A stretch of 64,000 bases of DNA. Origin: Streblospio benedicti (Eukaryota > Annelida > Polychaeta > Spionida > Spionidae). The position numbers and the translations under genes were made by a program. Location: the NCBI GenBank assembly GCA_019095985.1, contig CM032659.1, positions 6,693,914-6,757,913 of the forward strand, read 5' to 3'. Below the pieces are notes generated by a model, which saw only the letters and a program-made list of their open reading frames with translations, was not told where the DNA came from and did no database searches. Shown here piece after piece: positions 27,401 through 38,129 of this stretch (positions are counted from its first letter, which is position 1; each line of letters opens with the position of its first letter).

Positions 27401-28987
27401 AAATCGAATCATATTCCGTATAAGGCCATCAAAGTGACCACCCTCCCCACTCTTTTTACTTAAATGTCCATAACAATTATGCAATAACTGCACTCTCGGG
27501 TAACAGCCCACCCCCCAGTTTGAGAGAATTTCAATTTGACGAACCTGGGCGCTTGGATGGTCGTATACGTTAAAATATCAGAACAATTGAAATGTTTTGA
27601 ATACCAGCTTATATTACCTCTAGATTGAATAAGGTTCAACCTAAAAGCAGATGCAGATGTAGACTTTCACTCACTAACTGACTCACTCAGAAATACACAC
27701 TGACACCATAGTTATAATGACCAGAATTTTGACTCGGAATACAAGTCATTATTCAGCCAATATTTTAAGAATTAGATTTTAATGAGAAAAGAATTCTTTG
27801 CATTCCAACTTTTTATGGCTTTCATATCACAAAGTTTCCATTGAGAGCAGTTGTTCACTGTGGTTTCAGGGAGCGCACCAAGATGATCTACGCCATGTAC
27901 AGTCGCAAGCCGGCTGAGCAGGTGTGGAAAAACGTCCGCTCACTCGGCGTCGACTATGCTATTCTCGAGGAATCATGGTAATTACCATATATTATACTTC
28001 TTATATACGGTAAACAGCTTCGTGCCTCGTGTTAATTTTCTACCTCCTTCTTCGTACAGCTGTATTTATCCAAAATTTTCAACAACAAAAAAGTCCTTTT
28101 TTTGAAAATATTTGATAAATACAGCTGTACGAAGGAAGAGGTAGAAAATGGACATGGTAATTACCAATGAACAGTCATTTACGAAGTAGAAGTGGATGAG
28201 TCAAGAGATGGTCAAATGTAGGCCATGATGAAATGTACTGTAAATAATTGGATTAAAAATAGAATCAATTTAGGTCAATCTAATCAAATTTCACCATACT
28301 GTTCAGAGTTAAGATGTATATTATTTTTAGGGGCTCATTCTGTCTGATGTGTTCATTTTTCGATGATACCTCAACCCATTCAACATTTTCAAATTTTTAA
28401 TAAAGTTTAAATTAGATGATACACACATTCTTGTGACCTTTACTTTGTATCCTCAGTGTACAAATTCAGAGAGTGCATGCGAAAGTAATATGATTGGCAT
28501 CGCGATCATATTTATGTTGTGATCCTTCCATCACCTTAACTCTTCTCCATCACCGTATCGTATCTTAGGTAACAAATAGTTGACGTAAATTACTATTTAA
28601 TTATCGTTTGATGCTGGGGGAAACTTTGGAAATTCTGTGTACGTGTGTGGTTACAAATCATCCAGATAGGATTGATGGGTTAACGCCACCCCCCCGCCCC
28701 CCCGAATCTTTCGTGAGTTTTGTGGAACAAAGTTCACTAATATGTACCAAAATGCACGAATCAAATGATTCATGAACCTCACTGTATCCTCTATCACCAC
28801 CAGGTGTACGCGTCGCTCGCGGCGCGGCTGTGGCATGGCAGAGATCTGGGACCTGGAGGACGAGGCTAACCAGGGCAAACCCGCCACGTGCACGCTGCTT
28901 AAGCAAGATCCCGCTCCATACTTCCGACGTGTCTTCCGCAACCAGATCTACGATGTACTTCAGGTGCTGCACAACCCCCATGTGTAG
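12490..28987 (+). CDS. DPY19L1: DPY19L1/L2-type C-mannosyltransferase (5' partial, 17 exons)
   Basis: This ER multipass GT-C glycosyltransferase transfers mannose from dolichol-phosphate-mannose to tryptophan, notably in thrombospondin repeats. The exons are 12490-12627, 13461-13581, 15390-15541, 16227-16318, 16825-16897, 19101-19205, 22049-22135, 22664-22720, 23219-23299, 23768-23868, 24384-24455, 24693-24815, 25810-25929, 26692-26866, 27154-27218, 27870-27977 and 28804-28987. All have AG/GT borders, and phases agree except at exons 10 and 15/16. Family signatures are [104 protein letters not shown] and [14 protein letters not shown]. The [14 protein letters not shown] block favours L1/L2 over L3/L4. 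Roughly the first 100 residues, including the first membrane segment and luminal loop, lie upstream. It ends in TAG at 28985-28987. Confidence 0.93.
14085..14265. promoter_or_regulatory. CpG-rich intronic block with RFX X-box
   Basis: A GC- and CpG-rich island in otherwise AT-rich intron 2 of DPY19L. It carries ATTGCCATGGTAAC at 14169-14182, one base from the palindromic RFX X-box, followed by a second half-site CACGGTAACG, plus GCGGCGCGCC and several CG dinucleotides. It could be an intronic enhancer or internal promoter. No coding sequence is seen. Confidence 0.4.
15014..15175 (+). mobile_element. Pogo-like relic with TATCTCGA internal repeats
   Basis: It starts TACAGTAGAACCTCC like the main MITE family but has a different interior built of TATCTTGAA/TATCTCGA units. 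It runs straight into the next full element at 15184. No matching GGTTCTACTG right end was found, so it is truncated or a relative. Confidence 0.45.
15184..15361 (+). mobile_element. Pogo/Tigger-like MITE, copy 2
   Basis: CAGTAGAACC at the left end, an altered TTCTACTA right end, and internal GGTCTCAATA, GGTGGTC and GGTTCATTTTGGTAGC blocks. It ends only 28 bases before DPY19L exon 3 (15390), so the branch point of that intron probably lies in or beside the element. Confidence 0.85.
15564..15807. repeat. Two adjoining fold-back elements
   Basis: The first palindrome runs 15564-15704, from GACCATTATATGCCCCC to its inverse GGTATATAATGGTC with AGGCCCAT/ATGGGCCT inner parts. The second follows at once, 15705-15807, with arms around TACTATGGTTTACAAACACTA and the inverse TAGTGTTTGAAAACCAT. 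The second shares its GTTTACAAACACTA core with 38911-39095, 41300-41330 and 62800-62850. The pair begins 22 bases after the exon 3 donor. Confidence 0.75.
16582..16758. mobile_element. MITE with GGCAGATCCAGG ends, copy 1
   Basis: The left end GGCAGATCCAGG and right end CCTGGATCTGCC are exact 12-bp inverses. Inside are long C runs, CCACCAAAATACTTCATTTTC and a repeated CCATCGAT unit. Other copies are at 39423-39575 and 61574-61695. The ends resemble hAT-derived MITEs, but I could not define a target duplication, so the superfamily is open. Confidence 0.8.
16902..16915. promoter_or_regulatory. Perfect RFX X-box palindrome
   Basis: GTAACCATGGTAAC is a perfect 14-bp palindrome matching the RFX dimer site. 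It starts four bases after the exon 5 donor junction (16897/16898), overlapping the donor region of the intron. Confidence 0.45.
16962..17029. repeat. Perfect 26-bp hairpin
   Basis: The arms 16962-16987 and 17004-17029 are exact inverses (core GAGTCCCAATGTTTGTTTA) around a 16-base loop, in DPY19L intron 5. Absence of mismatches suggests a young insertion or a selected hairpin. Confidence 0.8.
17935..18112 (+). mobile_element. Pogo/Tigger-like MITE, copy 3 (best preserved)
   Basis: A complete 178-bp copy, CAGTAGAACCTC ... GAGGTTCTACTG, flanked by TA on both sides (17933-17934 and 18113-18114). It is the clearest model of the family. It sits in DPY19L intron 5. Confidence 0.92.
20321..20345. 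repeat. TATTG microsatellite, five units
   Basis: Five perfect TATTG units followed by a variant TACTG, in DPY19L intron 6. Confidence 0.9.
22981..23153 (-). mobile_element. Pogo/Tigger-like MITE, copy 4
   Basis: It is in reverse orientation relative to copy 3, AGTAGAACCTCC ... GAGGTTCTACTG, with internal GACCACCTCTATTGAGACC. It ends 65 bases before DPY19L exon 9 (23219). Confidence 0.9.
23333..23483. mobile_element. MITE with GAGGGGGGTGACACAG ends and an internal minisatellite
   Basis: GAGGGGGGTGACACAG at the left and its exact inverse at the right, flanked by TACCAA (23327-23332) and TACCAT (23484-23489), a probable 6-bp target duplication with one change. Inside, a unit beginning TCCATGTTCCACTATT repeats four times with starts at 23360, 23391, 23422 and 23452 (31-bp period). 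The copy at 45815-45889 has only one such unit. It lies in DPY19L intron 9. Confidence 0.85.
23768..23868 (+). CDS. DPY19L1: DPY19L exon 10 with a one-base frame loss
   Basis: The exon opens [11 protein letters not shown] in frame and ends FNFMEKE, both expected for the family, but the two halves are in different frames. It is 101 bases long, while the neighbouring exons begin and end in phase 0, so one base is missing. The break falls near 23836-23842 (ACGGCGCTGTGG), where relatives have a T-C/A-A/V-E stretch; loss of one G from a GGCGGC-like run would explain it. This is either a sequence error or a real frameshift. Confidence 0.85.
25574..25750 (-). mobile_element. Pogo/Tigger-like MITE, copy 5
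   Basis: CACTAGAACCTCC ... GGTTCTAGTG with TA on both sides. Both termini carry a matching compensatory change (CACT/AGTG instead of CAGT/ACTG). It is in reverse orientation, ending 59 bases before DPY19L exon 13. Confidence 0.9.
27219..27869 (+). other. DPY19L1: DPY19L intron 15, where one short conserved exon is missing
   Basis: Exon 15 ends GRPI in phase 0 and exon 16 starts (R)[12 protein letters not shown] one base into a codon. In the family about a dozen residues (VNHPHYED plus a few) lie between. I find no ~38-base exon for them here. The bases directly after the donor can be read as something like HPHLSD only out of frame. A MITE copy sits in this intron at 27416-27572. Confidence 0.6.
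27416..27572 (-). mobile_element. MITE with CCATATATGACC-type ends, copy 2
   Basis: Reverse copy of the 3180-3349 element. It retains AACAGCCCACCCCCCAGTTT and GGGCGCTTGGATGGTCGTAT and a diverged left end (CGTATAAGGCCATC). It sits in DPY19L intron 15. Confidence 0.75.
28035..28149. repeat. Fold-back hairpin, about 45-bp arms
   Basis: The arms share TTCGTACAGCTGTATTTATC and TCTACCTCCTTC in inverse order with few mismatches, separated by an A- and T-rich loop. It begins about 57 bases after the exon 16 donor in DPY19L intron 16. Confidence 0.75.
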
Positions 28988-29300
28988 TGTAACAGGTGTA
29001 GTGTGTAGGTGCACTTTTTCGTAAAGGAATGCAATGAACTACAGGTGCAGTTTGCACTTGCAGTGTGGGAGGTGCAACTTGATATGTGCAAATTGCAATT
29101 GTATGGCATTTGCAACATGCAGGTGCATTGCTGGTGCTGTCTGCACATGTTGTTATGGCAACGTAATGCGTAATGCACTAGAAGTGATGTATGTTGGTAA
29201 ATGTCATGTGTGTACGTGTGCGGTGAAAACCGTGATTCCACATGCATCCTGCTTTTGTAGTGAAGCAGGCGCAACTCAAAGGAGTAAATGGCGTTTGCAG
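28988..29300 (+). promoter_or_regulatory. DPY19L1: TGCA-rich start of the DPY19L 3' UTR
   Basis: Directly after the stop codon the tetramer TGCA occurs 15 times in about 310 bases, far above the one or so expected. Among these are GTGCAA at 29072-29077 and 29086-29091 and TGCAAT at 29030-29035 and 29094-29099, which are six-base matches to the seed of the bilaterian miR-25/92 family. A candidate poly(A) signal AATAAA follows at 29679-29684. Confidence 0.4.
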
Positions 29301-32300
29301 TAAAAAAAAATCATTCCTGCTATATATCTGACATATCCCAAATGTGAATCAGGTGTGATATTTGCACTTTTTAGTTGCACTTGCTATGCTACACTACAAA
29401 ATGCTCTCTTCACGTTCTGTCTCAATGACATAATTTACAATTGGTCGACTGTAGAATTGTAGTATTGCCAACCATGAGTTGAAGTTGCTAAAAATAATTT
29501 TATGCAGTCCCAATTTGATATCCTTTGTTGGAAGCATTTATAACGTGAAGTTTCACAATTTTGTTTAGGGAATTGAGACTACTTAATGCTTTTGTTATTG
29601 TCACAGTTCTGATTTATAAAATCCAGTAACTGTCAATGGAGTTGTACTTATTGATATTTGATTACTCTTTGCTTTGATAATAAATGAAAATAGATTTATT
29701 TATACCTGTTGATTACAACTTGTCTAAGAGCATTGATCATCAACAGCGCCTTGGCTTAGTGTCATTGTACATTGTAATTCTTCTCAGCTTTGTTATTTTC
29801 TTTTGATTGAACGAAGATGTTTGAAATGTAAAACAATGTTGCCATTAAAAATATTTTAAGTAAATTTGTTCAAGTTTGCAGTGTTGTTAATAATCAATTC
29901 GTTAGATTGTGTACACTTTCATGATTCTGATGAATAGGGTGTAAAATATTCCACACAAATTGTAACCAAGCAGGTAAATTTCTTGGAAATGAAGCTTTTA
30001 GATTTTGTAGCGGTAAAAATGGTTCAAAATCATTTGCTATGATGCTGACTGATACATGGTTTATGTCAGAGGCTTTATTTTTAGATGATTTTATTGTGGA
30101 ATAAGTGGTATTTAGAGTGTCATATGTTGTTTGATCTGACGTTTTGTTGATAATGTCATCTGACCCTTTCTTTAAGAGTCATGTGATCACCATGTTTCTA
30201 ACATCACTGTTTTAGGTGAAATGAAAGCTGCTTTGTCAGACAAACACTTTGGTCTGACTTTAATTCCATGTATCATCATCATATGATGCACCACGCTGTA
30301 ACGCAGGATATCATGATTGCCCGGCCCGTGAGCATTATAAAAAATTCGACTTTCAGCTAATTAATTAATTAAAATCTCGGCTTATCATGATGATTAGTAC
30401 TTCGTCTGCATTGTTGACATTGCGTGAAACAAGTAAAATGGATATAAAACTGCGTTGAATGTAACGTGTTATGTCCCGAATTATACACAGGTATCACGGG
30501 TGAACTGGGACATCACGGCATGCCAGGGTGTGCATTTTACGGCACCCGAGGTATTAACCGGAACACCGGGTTACGGCGTGGTGTGTGATATGTGATTGTT
30601 AAACTAAAACTGTCATAAAATGTTGCATCAACAGGTGGCCAACAGTGTGAACATCCGTCACATGATATGTGGGTTTGTTCAAAAATCGTAAATGGATAAT
30701 GGGCTGCGTCTGAATATGAAATATATACAAATGTACCTCTGATGTTTTCAACAGTAATGAGTTGTTTTGAAAATTTCAAAGTTATGATATATCATGAGGA
30801 AGGCAGTCTCCTAGTCGATAATAAGGATGATTTATGAGTGCTTCATATTTTTCCAAGGTGTTAACGAAGCCTTATATCTGCCAAAGTGGCTAAAATACTC
30901 TCACTTTAATCATCAATTCTAAACATGCAAATTGTTAGCAAAAGGTTTAGAAGCAGATTTTGGCCATTGTGGTAAGATAGTAGGTGAATGTGCTAATGAT
31001 CTTTTTTGTAAATAATCACTTTATGCAACCATGTGCCAAGTAAGTGTTGTAAAGTGTGTTGAATATTGTTAAGTTTTCGTGTTTATATTATTAAGATTAG
31101 CTGATAACGTCATTCATATTTTTTGTGAAACATTTCTGTATTCATGTAATGACTACTATGCTGGTATCTTAAAGCTAAATTTAGTACACAGAGATATTTT
31201 AGAATGACATAAATATTTTATTGTGGTGCTGAGCATACCCTTTGTCAGACTTATTAATTTAGAGCATAGTCTAAAAATATTGAAAAGATAGTGTGAATTA
31301 CTGAAATTGGGACCTCATGATTTCATGACCGATCAGGATTATGGCTTTTATACATAATAAAACGACAGAATAATAGTAGGTGATGCACTGGCGAATCGTT
31401 ACTTATTCTCATTATATAGAATTATAGCCTATATTATTTTATTTTTCAAATTTTGCGATAATTTTATCTTTTTCACAAGGTAATGTATAAGTCAGGAAAT
31501 GGTGGAGGTAGTTCACGTTTATGTTCATGATTCGGCAGTTATTGCTCGCCTAATCCGAACTTAATCAGGTTGAATGAGTGTGGATAAAAATATATTTTGT
31601 TGTTGAGTATGAATGGTGAGCATTTTCTGTGTGATGTGACCAGCAGTTTTGATGCAAATTTATATCATTATACGTTTTATTTGATTAAAAGCTATTGTTA
31701 TCAAGTCCATTACTGTTCTTTCGTAAGAAATCATTGTTTATAGGTTAAGGTCATGATTTTCATTATAATTGATTAAAATCTTTGCTTTGATGTTATCTGT
31801 TTTGAAAGGTGAAAGGTGAATTTTATGATGCTTATAACTTCATTATTTTAGATGTCTTAAAACAGAGATTCAGACTAAAATCTGGTTTCCTGATTACAGA
31901 AATGTGAAGGTCATATTTTTATGTATACAAAATGAATTTATGAATTTGTCATTATTTTTCGTACAAATTCATAATTTTCAAGCTTATGTATATCGTTGAA
32001 TATATTAAAAGATAGAGTATATTAAAATAATTGATTTTTTAAAACGTGGGTGAGTTTTTGCTTATTTTAAATTCAATTTGTTACCGACTTTGGAAAATCT
32101 ATTATTATATTTTCTCTAGCGTATTTTAAATATCATACTGCTGGTTCTTAACATTGATAGGTGTGAGCACCATGCAAAGAACTTAGAACTGATAAAGTTA
32201 AATCTGACAAAAAGAAGCATCTGAGTAGGTTTTTTTTCCTTCTCTATATGATTTTGAAAGATGTTCGATAAACTCAGAAACCCATAAGAGCTTATGGGGG

Positions 32301-35300
32301 TCTGATAAACTTGACCGTTCTTTGCATGATGTTCACTTCTCTCAGATTTGTGCCTTAGTTCAGAGTATGTTAGTCTCATCCTTGTCAGATGTGTAGATGC
32401 CAGAAAATCACTTGTAAAAAAATGGGACCTATATGTCTCTAATTCTGTGACATTAGTTTGGGTCCATAAGCATGCAATTATAGAAGTGACTAATGGCAAC
32501 TGACCAGAGGGTGTTGTTTATAATGTGTTTAGGAAGAGCTTCGGCCTATGCTGGAACAATCAGTCATCTCTGCTAGTCAGTTGTATCCCAAGTACAATGT
32601 AAATAAAAATGTATAAACAAACAGTCGTTCAGCAATTTTTTTGTCTAGAAAATCTAATATGTAAAGTATAAAAAAATTTTTTAGGCGTCTGTTAAGATAA
32701 GAAATACATTATGAATTACATGTTTTAATGGCATATTGTCATCATCTTGAACTCTACCCTAGGCACACACACGCTTATAGTGAGTACCAAATAAACCCGC
32801 ACGCGACATCGAAATTGAACATTTAACCCCCATACCCACACTCCAAAATCTGCCTGAAATATTACCCTGATCTCAAAAATGAAAATCAAACATTTGAACC
32901 CCTACATTTCGAAATGTGCCTGCAATATGAACTTCTACCATGTGAAATACATACATGTATGTAACTTAAAAACTGCCCACACAGACACAAAACCCTTGAT
33001 AAAACGCCTTTAATAAGTCCCCTATTTTTTGTATGATCAGCATGCCATAAGGAATGACTGAGGCTGTTACGTTGCTCTTCGCTACCTGGAAGCATTTAAT
33101 AATCAGATTAAAATTAAAAATATTTTTTTATATATCAAGACAGCTTAAGAAGCGTACATAGATTGTAATTTGTGCCTTTAATTAGATTGGTTCTCTTATC
33201 TCGCATGAGTGTTACCGTTACATAATCAATTACCAATGTATTCGGGATGTAATTATTTGTGTTTAAACATTAATTTCGATGCAAACATATGCTATGATGT
33301 CTATATAGTGTTTGAAAAAAAGCTTGTATAGTAAAGCAAAAAAAAATATCCTGTTGAAAGTTCAAAAAAAAAGTTTGAAATATAAGCCATGTTTGTTTTT
33401 AAAATAATTTATTCAATTTATTTCTAACTTCAACATGCTTTGACATACTTTTTTTTATCTGTCATTACCGGTTTACCTTCCCTAAAATTGACATCTTTAC
33501 CTTAATTCTCATTTTCAAACATTAAAAATTAATCAACAGTCCTACTGGGGAAAAATCAACCCTTAACAACATTGCACACAAATTTAAATACTATAAAAAA
33601 TGCTAAATACAGCAAAAATGCTTCACAATATTAGACAAACCAGAATTTCTATTTCAACAGAATAAGATAAATTTCATATTTCAGTCTAAAAACGATACTT
33701 TTTTCTCAAAATGTGACATAAACAAGGTTACTTTATGTTTGTCAAGCCTCAAAAAAATTCTTTGAGCGCAATTGTCTGAGTGAAATTTTGAAGTGTTACT
33801 AAGACATTGTTACACTTTTTATTTCCCAAACATTTACATGATCATGACGCAATATTAGACAAATACAAATACATGAGTTACAATGCACTTGAACGAAACA
33901 TGACTTGATTAGACTAGGTTTATGAACAAGAGACACATTTAATAAATACACACATCGTTCCCAATGGTTCTCAGCCATTGAAATATATGATTTTTCAAGA
34001 CCCTTGAAAAGAGACTGAATTTCAAACGAGTCATGGAAAACAAAAATTTTGTAACAAAAATATTGAAAAGCAATTGGACTTCCGTTTATCTTGTAATCTA
34101 AATGCTGTTTCCGCTTTTCGATAAATAACATCTTGTTTTTTTAATAGAAGAATTCATAAAAATGGAAATGACAAAGTTGTCTTGAAATAGGCATTTACAT
34201 CTTTTTCTATTTTCAAACAATGTATATGGTATCAACAACAATGTGAATATACATAGCAAGTTTATTTTATTCCTTTTTCTACTGTTGTAATTAGTCCAAA
34301 ATTTATCTAAAAAAATTCTCAAAATTCGCAACTGACCCTATTACGTAAATTTTGGACTAATTGCAACAGTACCAAAAGGAACAAAACAAACTTGCTATGA
34401 AACAAACTACTATGCACCAAATAAATAATATTTTCGATAATGTGAATATCACACAACAATATGAATATCGATAGACTAAATTCATACACACACAACTGCC
34501 ACATATCACACTTTTTTTTCGAGTTCTAAAAATGATAAGCAAAATGTTGAATGCAAACAAATGAAAAGCTACTACATGTACAAAGTGAAATATGGATATA
34601 TAAAACTTTTGACATCATAATAAATAACTAAAACATGGGTAATCTTGGGTCACTTGTCATTTCATTGTACAAAAAATGGATCTTATACAATTGTAAGTAG
34701 TACCAGCACTAAAAACGTATACATCACAATTAGCAAGATCACCACTAAACTGACTGAGCTACATAATAGAACAGTAATTGATAGACTTTTGTAACAATTA
34801 AAATCTATTAAGCATCCAGTGTTTTATTAAGCCAATACATAACAATTAAAACTAATTCAACATATTGCTTGAACAATTTATTTGGCACATCTAACTAAAA
34901 CAATTAAAACTTATCACATATGTTCACCTTGTGGGTAAATACTATGGTATATGGCACAAATTGAAATTAATGAAAAATGAAGCTTAACAGAAAAAACTAC
35001 ATATATCAAAATAAAAAATTTCCAAAGGGCATATTCCTATTCAATATTTGAGACCGTGGCCAAACTTATGGGCTTCACTATCAACACTAGATCTGAGTAT
35101 TTAAGATGTGGACGGACTGAATGCCAGCGGCAAAAACAAATTTATCATTCCAATATATAGCGTATGTAGGCTGTAGGCTGTAAGCTGTGAGATAGAGCTC
35201 CTATACAATAAACAAATCTTGTGCACACAATATGTATCCTTATGGGTACTTATACACTAGACTATTCCTTTCAGAATTTGGACAACTGCAGTACTAGTAC

Positions 35301-36514
35301 TGTATACCAATGTCTATTTTCATAAACATATCACATATTAGATAACTTTTTACGCTTGAAAAGCATAGTTTGTATATACCGGTTGTTCTCAACCTTTTTA
35401 CCCTTTTTCCCTAGTGGGTTACTAATGTCAATGAATATAATGAGAGAATAACTTAAAGTATAGCAGTAAAGCTACATGTGCATTATAAAACTTCACACAG
35501 TTACACTGTTAAAATAAACATTGCATTTGAATATTAAGAAAATAGTAGCTTTGACTTCATTTTTCACATTAAAATTTTATTTCAATTGTGATAACTCTAT
35601 GATAAGACTATCACAATTATTATGCCAATTCTTGTAAGACTGACGCAATATTCAAGGCAACAATTTAGTTCATTTATATTCAACCCTGATATTGATTTTG
35701 AGCTCATCAAAGATACCAGTTTGTCATTCTAAAATCCATGTATCCATTATAATTAAAAATGCAATCATTGCATGGGTCCATCTTTTATTCTGATATCCTA
35801 CTTCTTTTCTAAAAAATAAAAAACATATATCAAATAAACTTAAGGAATGGATGTTTATGAAAACCTAATACTAGTTCAGTTAACAGTTTTGTCTAAAATA
35901 GAATACATGTACATTTAAATGAGTTATATGCATTTATTTACTCAGCCACAATACTCTGGGGAAGAGAAACGTAGTGATCTATAAAAGACCAGGGAAGATA
36001 CAATTAAAGACATCTGAAGATCACTTCTGTATTTCAACAAGTGCCATTCCACTCTATTTGGACACACGAATTAAAATTGGATATGAAGACTTACCATTTA
36101 GGTGTATTTCGAGCCTCCACATGGACAGTGGGGAGAAGCCTACTGCTCCCTGACTCACTTCCTTCCCTCCCAATACATACATGTGGTATGTGTTCGACAA
36201 CTGGCTCTGGAAATGCAACGTTTACATGTACATTGCATTGTCTTAGTATCAAACATGAGAAACCATTAAATTATTTTTATGATACCAATGGCAATGCTTT
36301 CCAAGTGGATAATTAATCTGCTGTGCTTATAATTTGAACTTGCCAAGTCATCATCTTCATAAAAAAATATTGGTCTTGTTTCTAGGTCAAGGATAGAGAT
36401 AATCATAATAGTACTGCTAAAAATATAACTAAAACAAAAGTATCAACCTTATTTGACATTCTGATATCAAGCCTCTTGATTTACTAAACGTTTGGCAAAA
36501 AATAGGACTTTTGA
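29301..36514. other. Convergent intergenic region and 3' UTRs
   Basis: AT-rich DNA between the tail-to-tail DPY19L and kelch genes. It must contain both 3' UTRs. Candidate poly(A) signals are AATAAA at 29679-29684 and 32602-32607 on the + strand, and TTTATT (AATAAA on the - strand) at 35577-35582 and 35933-35938. No coding exon or clear transposon is recognised; open frames of up to 127 codons look random. Confidence 0.6.
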
Positions 36515-38129
36515 CTACTTCAGATGTCTTTTTAGGACACTCATCCTAAAATTGTTCAGTGCTTCTACTATGCAGTCGTCACTCACCCTTTGAATGTGCC
36601 AGAAGTTGGGTGCTGTCGGTGTGACCTTGACCTCTAGCTGACCTGCGAGTGCATCGTTCCCATCGATCATGTGACGACGACGCTCTTTACGCTGCACAAC
36701 TGGTAGGTCAACACACGGCTTTGCTGTTTTTGATTTGCTATTAATGACCCGCTCTTGTTGTAAGAGAGGCTGAGACTGATCAACATCAGTGGAGGGTTGC
36801 CAGCCTTGCTTCACCTCTCTTAATGATTCTCTGAACGGTGTTGAAGTTCCACTGATGGAGGCTGGATATCCTTCGTCTGTGTTCGTAAAGCTGTGTGAAT
36901 CAAAGGCCGCGTTGTAATACAACGTATCTGATTGAATCATATCCTGATCAGCCACAGTTTGTAAGAGATTACATGATTGGTCAACAGAAACAGACTGATC
37001 GCTATTTGCTACCCATGTTGCATGTGACTGGGTGGTATCAGGTACCATTGATTCTATGTCACAATCTTCAATGTCCTCTAAAATGAGATCCTCCACAGAA
37101 TACGACTTAGATTTGGATCTCGGCCTTGACCAAGATCTTGTACTCTCATACGACACTTGAACGCCACCAAAATCATTCAAAAGAGAATCCACAGAGCCTG
37201 TCTTTACGTGTTGCTCTAATCTGGGACACTTAACATTAACATTTTCATTCAGAATATTCTCCTGTGAAGAGTATTTGATAGGCACAAAATCGTCACTAAA
37301 CTGAGAATTGCTTCTGAGCTTCTTGATTGGCACTTGAGATGTATGATCCTCACGACTGTTGTTACGACTGTAATCAAACGATGGATTCATGTATCCAGAG
37401 TTAGAATCCAAACTTATGTTCCCCATCGTATTGCACCTTTGTTTCAAAAAGGAACTCCGTTCTTTTGGTGCAAACCCCAAAGTCACAGACTCCACACTTG
37501 AACTTTGCCTACTTAGCAGATGCCTTCTCAAATCTGTCTTACACCCCTTCATATTACCCCTAGTCTCTACGTCCACTTTTTCATTATGGGAACTTCCGTT
37601 TTGAGTTCTAGGGGCAACATCATTGAATTCTAACACTTCATCTACACTAGCTTCCCTTTCATACCCTGAACTATTATCACAGCCCTGTAAATTTTTACCA
37701 GAACTATCACATAATTGCAAGTTTTTCTTCTCGTAAAAAAACCCTGATTGTGGAATTTGAACTCCGCCCAAAGTGATCATTTCAACAGTCTCTGTTTTTT
37801 CTTCATAGACTGTATTTTGCAAACATCTAGCCATATTTTGTTTATTTGATCTTTCTTGTTCTGTTGTTGGTCCAATCACATTTTCCAACTCTTCCATCAA
37901 CTCCTCATTTGCATATTTTCCACCTACTGGAACAATTCGGTTCCTGAATTTCTTATCATCATGAATTGATGACATTTCGTCTTCAGCATCAGTGTTTGTA
38001 TTATACAGATCTTCATTTAGCTGTAGCAGATTGGTTGTTCCTATTCCAGTTCTAACAGAACCAGATCCTGGTCCACTAGATCGAATTTTCCGTTCTTCCA
38101 TGTTGACTTTTGTGTTGGTAAAACCAGGA
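36515..38129 (-). CDS. Kelch gene last coding exon (538-residue tail)
   Basis: The exon starts after TTTCGTTACAG at 38130 and ends with TAG at 36515-36517. An in-frame ATG at 38101 makes it look like a single-exon 528-residue gene. However, the frame is open back to the acceptor, and the previous exon ends in AG so that AG+T restores a serine codon (GRPYS-SPGFTN), so it is the tail of the kelch protein. It is rich in S, N, D, E and Q. A motif recurs: VEMITLGGVQI, VESVTLGF and GGVQVSY. It closes with a more conserved-looking APNFWHIQRVSDD and a basic end, RMSVLKRHLK. Confidence 0.85.

Noticed and set aside
32116-32499. 127-codon frame on the - strand
   Set aside because: Lies in the AT-rich convergent region, composition random, no family.
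33799-34131. 110-codon frame on the - strand
   Set aside because: Same region, no recognisable motif.
36895-37604. Short + strand frames inside the kelch tail exon
   Set aside because: Shadows of the long - strand coding exon.
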